Shown piece by piece: positions 5,393-6,477 of a stretch of 6,477 bases of DNA (within the stretch, counting starts at the first letter, position 1; each line of letters starts with the position of its first letter). Origin of the DNA: an uncultured Lachnoclostridium sp. GTDB taxonomy: Bacteria > Bacillota > Clostridia > Lachnospirales > Lachnospiraceae. The stretch spans positions 1-6,477 of the forward strand of contig CABQJX010000139.1 of assembly GCA_902464595.1 (NCBI GenBank). Reading direction: 5' to 3'. The position numbers and the translations under genes were made by a program. Under the pieces are notes generated by a model, which saw only the letters and a list, made by a program, of their open reading frames with translations, was not told where the DNA came from and did not search any database.

Positions 5393-6477
5393 TTATGCCA
5401 GCTTTGCCTCTGCTACCAGAAGGTCAACTGCCTCCTGAACAGCAATATCTTCCTTCATCTGATCCTTATCGCGGTCGGACATATAGCTCTTTAACTTATC
5501 AGCTTCCATCTGGTAAGCCTCTGCCATCTTAGCGATCTCCTCGTCCAGTCTCTCGTCAGATACCTGGATGTTCTCAGCCTTTACCACTTCCTCAAGAACC
5601 AGTCTTGTCTGGATCCGCTTGAGAGCCTGAGGCTTCATCTGCTCTCTCATCTGCTCCATCGTCATTCCGGTGTACTTCATGTACAGATCCATGGACAGGC
5701 CCTGGCTCTCCATACGGCGGGCAGTATCCTGTACCATGTTGTCGATCTGGCTGTCTAACATGCGGTCCGGGATCTCCATGGATGCACCCTCTACTACCTT
5801 GTCGATCACGCGGTTCTCGTTCTCGGTAGCAGCTGCTTTCTGCTTTCTCTCAAGAATCTTTGCCTCAATATCCTTCTTGTATTCATCTAATGTATCAAAT
5901 TCGGAAACCTCGCCTGCAAACTCATCATCCAGGGCAGGAAGCTCCTTCACCTTGATCTCCTTTACCGTTACCTTGAAGGTAGCAGGCTTTCCAGCCAGCT
6001 CAGCAGCGTGATACTCTGTTGGGAAGGTTACATTGACCTCGCACTCCTCGCCGATGTTCTTTCCGATGAGCTGCTCCTCAAAGGTGTCAATGAAAGAATG
6101 GGAACCAATGGTCAGAGGATAATCCTCTGCCTTGCCGCCGTCAAAGGTCTTGCCGTCCACAAAGCCCTCGAAATCGATCACGGTCTGGTCGCCGTCAGCA
6201 ACCGGACGATCCTCAACGGTCAGCAGTCTTGCGTTCTGCTCCTGAACCTTCTTGAGCTCAGCCTCTACGTCCTCTGCCTTTACCTCAGCCTCAGCCTTCT
6301 CTACCTCTACGCCCTTGTACTGTCCCAGAGTAACCTCCGGTCTTACAGCTACGGTTGCAGTATAGATAAAGGATTTGCCCTTTCCGATCTGCTCTACGCT
6401 TACTTCCGGTCTGGAAACGATCTCCAGCCCGCTCTCATTCATTGCCTCCATGCAGGTGGCGTTGATGGCCTCATCAG
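5393..6477 (-). CDS. tig: Trigger factor (partial, N-terminus off the right edge)
   Basis: The last 360 complete codons of trigger factor are present, beginning DEAINATCMEAMNESG. The family is usually about 425-450 residues, so roughly the first 70 residues, including the ribosome-binding signature (GFRKGK in known members), are outside the window. Counting from the first complete codon, the end of the N-terminal domain is at 1-55, the FKBP-type prolyl isomerase domain at about 95-175 (VIDFEGFVDG, FDGGKAEDY, FPTEYHAAELAGKPATFKVTV), and the helical substrate-cradling C-terminal domain at about 180-360, rich in Met, Glu and Lys. Trigger factor sits at the ribosomal exit tunnel and shields nascent chains. 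In the isomerase loop the usual IPGFE appears as IDTFE. The apparent ATG at 6449-6451 is internal, since the open frame continues upstream to the edge. The gene precedes clpP, and its stop is followed by a stem-loop. Confidence 0.97.
   Translation of the reverse strand, partial: DEAINATCMEAMNESGLEIVSRPEVSVEQIGKGKSFIYTATVAVRPEVTLGQYKGVEVEKAEAEVKAEDVEAELKKVQEQNARLLTVEDRPVADGDQTVIDFEGFVDGKTFDGGKAEDYPLTIGSHSFIDTFEEQLIGKNIGEECEVNVTFPTEYHAAELAGKPATFKVTVKEIKVKELPALDDEFAGEVSEFDTLDEYKKDIEAKILERKQKAAATENENRVIDKVVEGASMEIPDRMLDSQIDNMVQDTARRMESQGLSMDLYMKYTGMTMEQMREQMKPQALKRIQTRLVLEEVVKAENIQVSDERLDEEIAKMAEAYQMEADKLKSYMSDRDKDQMKEDIAVQEAVDLLVAEAKLA

Noticed and set aside
5670..6011. Plus-strand 113-codon open frame inside tig
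   Set aside because: Ser/Arg-rich translation antisense to the trigger factor helical domain; explained by the codon usage of tig.

Overview
This window is a chromosomal proteostasis locus from a Gram-positive anaerobe of the class Clostridia, most likely a Lachnospiraceae-type organism. That placement is inferred from gene order, Shine-Dalgarno-led starts, moderate GC and the character of the proteins; no marker here fixes a species. Every gene lies on the minus strand, so the reading order runs from right to left.

In transcription order the window holds: tig (trigger factor, its 5' part cut off by the right edge); a 127-bp gap with a two-tier stem-loop; clpP (ATP-dependent protease, serine peptidase subunit); a 25-bp gap; clpX (unfoldase that feeds ClpP); a 130-bp gap with an intrinsic terminator and a candidate promoter; lon (ATP-dependent protease La); engB/ysxC (ribosome-biogenesis GTPase, overlapping lon by 4 bp); and, 8 bp further on, the 5' part of a YfcE/MJ0936-like metallophosphoesterase cut off by the left edge. 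All catalytic motifs of the complete genes are intact and I see no frameshifts, insertion sequences, CRISPR arrays, tRNAs or rRNAs. No stretch longer than about 130 bp lacks a gene.

The genes cover the life of a protein from folding at the ribosome (trigger factor) to regulated destruction (ClpXP and Lon), plus assembly of the large ribosomal subunit (EngB). The spacing suggests two or three transcription units: tig, possibly attenuated before clpP; clpP-clpX, ending at the terminator; and lon-engB-phosphoesterase, starting from a promoter that appears to sit inside the terminator loop.

I find no sign of an undescribed multi-gene system; the coding content is conserved housekeeping. The parts worth a second look are non-coding: the clpX-lon junction, where tandem mini-hairpins and a promoter are nested inside a terminator, and the two-tier stem-loop between tig and clpP. 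The gene order itself combines the tig-clpP-clpX-lon order of enterobacteria with the lon-engB pairing of Bacillus.
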